Of a stretch of DNA of 64,000 nucleotides, positions 60,357 to 64,000 are shown piece after piece. The stretch is from Rhodamnia argentea (taxonomy: Eukaryota > Streptophyta > Magnoliopsida > Myrtales > Myrtaceae), in contig NC_063154.1 of assembly GCF_020921035.1 (NCBI RefSeq), forward strand, positions 3,410,001 to 3,474,000, given 5' to 3'. Under the pieces are notes generated by a model. The model worked only from the letters and a program-made list of their open reading frames with translations, made no database searches and was not told where the DNA came from. Positions within the stretch are counted from its first letter, which is position 1; each line of letters begins with the position of its first letter. Both the position numbers and the translations under genes were made by a program.

Positions 60357-62512
60357 TGGCGGTGGGAGTGGTGGCAAGGGTGATAGAGATAGGGGGTCCG
60401 ATGTTGGATTTGGCAGGCAAGGGTAAGAAGGGGGACGAGGTGGCAAGACGAGACGATACCGCCGGCGTGGGACATCGTTTTGCATGCTTTCGCTGACTTG
60501 AACTCATCGATGAGCCATCACACGAAGTTCATAGAAAATTAACGTCACATCGATTTGTTCGACCACACAAATCACTAATGGCATTTAAGTAAACAATCTT
60601 TAAATAATGTGGCATTCAAGCAGTTGGAATAAAGTTATGGATCTTAAATGAACACCTCTCAAGTAATGTCGTAGTTCCTAAGAAAAACAGTCCATTAATC
60701 ACAAAAATATAAGAAAAACCACCTCTCTTGCACATAAATTCCATTTTGCGTGGTCTCAATGAGACCAACATGAAGTCACAAGACTTTGAAAAAGAGCATA
60801 AGGGTCCCCAGGGAGTGCTTGACTTTATGTCATTTGTCAACTTTTCCAATAGAACCACTCCTTTTCCTCCACGTTTCTTAAAATTACACCACACATGTTC
60901 CTACATTAAACATTCATCTTTTGCCGCAGAATTCGCACGTTTTAATTTGGCACCAACATTTTTTCCATTTTTTTTTAAAAATTTTGGGTCCGTATTATGT
61001 TTTTTTTACCGTTTTTCTTTTGGCTCTACTGGCCATTCATACGTACAAGGGTTCGTGTTGACTTGCTGGCCAACGGTCAACGGAGAAAAGCAGGTGGCAT
61101 ATAGGGAACATCGAATGACAATTGAAAGTGAGATTGAGGAATGTTCAATCATTTTCTCCTCAACCTCTCCACGAAAAAAAAAAAAAAGGTCGTATTAAAT
61201 ATTCTCCTCAACAACTCCACCAAAAAAAAAAAAAAAAAGAATTGAAAACACAAATTGCATTGAAGCCCAAATGCGTGTCTGGGACGGGCGGGTCCTCAGC
61301 TACATCAGCAGCGGGCCACGGCCACTGGTGCCACTGTGGCATCGGAGGTGAGGTGTCGGGTAGTGGTAAGTCTGCTTCAGTGGCATCTAGGAGTTGGCCA
61401 CTCGGGCAATGTACCAGCTGGGGCAGATTGTGTCGACGCATCAGCAACGGCTACAAGTTGAACTTTGGCCATTGTGGGAGGTGACTTGTGAATTGTGGAA
61501 GGGGGTTGTACTCTGGTGACCTGTTGGACTGGTACGTTGCAAGTGAAAGGTGTGTATATAGCTTGATGAGCTAGTCTCTTGGTGAAAAAAGTGGAGCTGT
61601 TGAGTTGAAGTAGTTGATTATTTTCCCTTGTTCGAATGGAGATTAGTCCGGAAATTCAGCTCATAAGCTCGATCATTTAGCCTCAAATTAAGAAATCGGA
61701 TGTCCTGTTACACTCAAACAAGTGATGATCTTAGCTGATTCGATTTCAATCTCTCAAACTTCGTATTAATTTATCAGAACAACTCTATACTTCACGAGCC
61801 ACATTTTTTTTTTTTTTTGTCTACCACTAGCAGTTTTTCATGGAAAAGGCAGACAGCTGTGGAGGATTAGTCCGAAAATTCTGAATGTCTTGTGGCAAAG
61901 TTTCATCGGTTCGCTTTAGCATTGTTAATGGCTGCTGCATTATTACCATCACGATGTTGGGTCCTTCAAATCTCCATTTATACTGTACTGAGTCCTTAGA
62001 ACTCGGACAATGATCGACAAAAGTTAAGTTCAAACCAGCTCAGCAGAAGGTCCAGCCGAATATCTGGTTTGCCACTTTTGAATCATATGAGATGTCAGCT
62101 TGCAGGTGTTCCTTGAGGCACTGGTCCAACATACTAAAATGCGGAAGTAAGGCTGAGAATCCTTTTGCTGTTTTTTTCAACTGATACATGTGTAGTTGCA
62201 GTGGGCATTTGCAGTACCCGGTTTCCTCAGTTTGAATGATCACTGTCTCTGATCACAGAGACATTCGGTAAAGAGGATAGAGAGAAGGAATGGAAGACAT
62301 CCAGCTTAAAAGAGACAACTTTGATGGTTGATGAACTCGTAGACTCGAATGTAGCTCGCGAAACAACAGCCTGCCATCCTAAGATTTGAATAAGAAATAT
62401 CTCCTGCAAGGTCCAACCCTAATGGATTACAGGGGTGCATGTAAAGATTGTGCTTCCAGATGAAGAGGATGGAATTTGGATGCATGCATATGTATGTGTT
62501 AACGATGTTTCA
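60357..62512. other. Intergenic stretch and dirigent gene 3' flank
   Basis: Poly-A runs at 61180-61190 and 61224-61239 sit in two nearly identical AT(A)TTCTCCTCAAC...CTCCAC(C/G)A stretches (about 61150 and 61200), a local duplication. 61270-61480 is GC-richer with several stop-interrupted frames; no gene called. 61680-62510 is likely the dirigent 3' UTR and flank. Confidence 0.35.
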
Positions 62513-63244
62513 CTAGCTAAGGTAAACTGTGAACAGAAGGTACATGCTTTCTCTTGTATCTTCCCCACTAAGGTTATATCCACCATCAATGAACTTGATA
62601 CTAGCATAGCCATTTGCACCATCATACAATCCTGTACCGCCAATGACTGCGATATGAGACTCTGAGACATCTGTCCGATGAACCCCGAAGAACCTCAGTC
62701 CATCTTTCAGCTCGTTGCCTGCGAAATGTGCGGTCATTGCCATCATGTGGCTGGTTCCATCCTCGGAGCTGGCAACATACACTCCTTGTGCTTTTCCAAT
62801 CACCCGGGAACTGAAAACCAAGCCTTCAAATAAGTACTCACTAATCTCTGTTATGCTGCTGAGTTGCAATTCTTGAAGGGTGGCGATGGCCGGAAATGAA
62901 AAGCCTGTGCCAGCCAGGTCAAGTGTTCCAGTGGACGAACCGGCGACCACCGGGCCCAGAGGGTTGTTAGGCTGGGTTAATGGAATGCCCTTGCTGGGAG
63001 GGAAAAGGCCTAGCGGCTTTGGGAAGGGGAGTTGATTGTTGGGGAATTTACCTGTGGCCGGTCTCGAGTAAGAAATGTTGCTCAGGACATTTCTCATTAG
63101 GAATGTGACAGTGTGATGGCTTTGGTGGGGATTTGGGGCGGGATTGCCCAGGGTTCGGGCCAACGATGACTGGTCTATGAAGGTAAAGATGATGATGACC
63201 AGCAGTGTCGATGCTAGGTTGCCGGTGTTCTTAGCATTGCCCAT
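62513..63244 (-). CDS. Dirigent protein (DIR, ESB1/DIR-e-like)
   Basis: Secreted, non-catalytic protein family that directs stereospecific coupling of phenoxy radicals in lignan and lignin formation; DIR-e members such as ESB1 act at the Casparian strip. Single exon, 243 aa, complete from ATG to stop. N-terminal signal peptide at residues 10-29 (LASTLLVIIIFTFIDQSSLA). The dirigent fold starts with HHTVTFLMRNVLSN (43-56). A Pro/Asn/Gly-rich linker follows (64-104), then GTGFSFPAIATLQELQLSS, and the conserved barrel core VIGKAQGVYVASSEDGTSHM (148-167), FFGVHRTDVSES (185-196) and VIGGTGLYDGANGYASIKFI (200-219). The last three blocks resemble DIR-e proteins. The ATG is preceded by pyrimidine-rich sequence on its strand. 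Subgroup assignment is tentative; family is certain. Confidence 0.93.
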   Translation of the reverse strand: MGNAKNTGNLASTLLVIIIFTFIDQSSLARTLGNPAPNPHQSHHTVTFLMRNVLSNISYSRPATGKFPNNQLPFPKPLGLFPPSKGIPLTQPNNPLGPVVAGSSTGTLDLAGTGFSFPAIATLQELQLSSITEISEYLFEGLVFSSRVIGKAQGVYVASSEDGTSHMMAMTAHFAGNELKDGLRFFGVHRTDVSESHIAVIGGTGLYDGANGYASIKFIDGGYNLSGEDTRESMYLLFTVYLS

Positions 63245-64000
63245 TGAGGAAGAATAAACAGGATTTTAATCGTGTCTGCTACTTATGAGATTCTTATAAG
63301 GGGGGAAGCAGATGTTGGGTTTTGGTTTGGTTGTGTTGGAGTTGTTTTGTCATTGAGATGGCAGTAGGTGGTCATCTTTTGTCCTCTTTGAACCGTGAAG
63401 AAGAAGCAAATTTTCAAGGAATTTTAACAACTCAGAGAAATCTCGCCGGTCGGTTCTAGTTGCAAATTGTCGAACTCGGGCATGTTGCTGATATAGATCA
63501 AGCCACTGTCAGGGCGCTATCCTGCTTTCTTATGAAAACCCTTTTTGGCCATTGATTTGCTTGGAACTTAAGGCATGGTTATTGCGTCTTTCATGTTTTG
63601 AATTCCTCATGGTCACCTAGGTTGTATTATGGGTATTTCTTCTCCCAAAGCATCGGAGATCAATGCAGAATCGCCAACGCAAGTACAGGAAAATCGTTCG
63701 GATGCTAAGTTTCGATGCTTAGGAACAGGCTAATGATTACAGAAAAGATGATATTGTTCTGGAGAAAACGGAAACTCTTAGTTTAGGCATGACTTGTGGG
63801 CAATCACAAAGAATGATCTCTTTGACATAGAATCTACCATGGCAGGCGGTGCACTAGTTAAGAAACTCGCGCATTAGTTTGCTCTTGATGGTATGAATAA
63901 GCTGCAGCTGCAGCAGCACTATTACGAGCTTTCTAGCTCGCTTCTTCGGCGACATGTCCTCTTCCCTGACAAAGCACACCAGTCCTAAGTTGATTGCCCC
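63245..64000. other. Dirigent upstream region to window end
   Basis: Likely promoter and leader of the minus-strand dirigent gene in the first few hundred bases. A CTGCAG/CAGCAG cluster at 63901-63918 and short frames near the end are not recognisable as a gene. Confidence 0.3.

Overview
This is a plant nuclear window. The genes have short exons with GT-AG introns, the proteins are plant-specific families, and the spaces between them are AT-rich and full of LTR retroelement pieces, hAT relics, MITE-like inverted-repeat elements and SINE-like units. The best reading is a woody eudicot. The repeat style makes me think of Myrtaceae, but the sequence alone cannot prove that.

Six protein-coding loci are supported. 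Going left to right: (1) the first two exons of a beta-hexosaminidase (HEXO1-like, minus strand, 3515-4082), whose remaining exons are absent because a Tat/Ogre-like LTR sequence fills 1 to about 3185; (2) an MTP11-type Mn-CDF transporter, six exons, 16903-20139, plus; (3) a group 4 sulfate transporter (SULTR4), 17 exons, 21908-31650, plus, lying 1.77 kb behind MTP11 on the same strand; (4) a small plant-specific regulator of the TIGR01589/'plant protein 1589' family (PEL/RPGE-like), three exons, 50507-51874, plus; (5) a dehydroascorbate reductase (DHAR), six exons, 57062-59255, minus; (6) a single-exon dirigent protein, 62513-63244, minus. All exon chains were assembled by hand from splice sites and family similarity. 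The reading frame stays open and the total lengths (395, 707, 111, 213 and 243 aa) are sensible for each family.

The rest is mostly mobile DNA. 5-16 kb holds several inverted-repeat elements and a striking 228-bp tandem array (two 114-bp halves) that was interrupted by a 235-bp MITE with a perfect 9-bp target duplication. 32-41 kb holds a second copy of the GC-core inverted-repeat element, a decayed hAT transposase gene, a Tekay/Del-like LTR, a candidate solo LTR and a minus-strand SINE. 44 kb has another SINE. 47-48 kb is an internally deleted Ty1/copia element. 52.3-54.7 kb has three MITE-like elements, one of them a hAT element with a perfect 8-bp target duplication.

There is no operon-like cooperation. 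Loosely, MTP11 moves Mn in the endomembrane system, SULTR4 releases vacuolar sulfate, DHAR recycles ascorbate with glutathione, dirigent proteins guide phenoxy-radical coupling, and the PEL/RPGE protein is tied to light and greening. The HEXO1-like and PEL/RPGE2-like genes are near neighbours in Arabidopsis (At3g55260 and At3g55240, from memory), so the window may be an expanded version of that interval. I found no clear sign of an undescribed defence or biosynthetic system. The most unusual structures are the nested tandem array and the GC-core inverted-repeat family.
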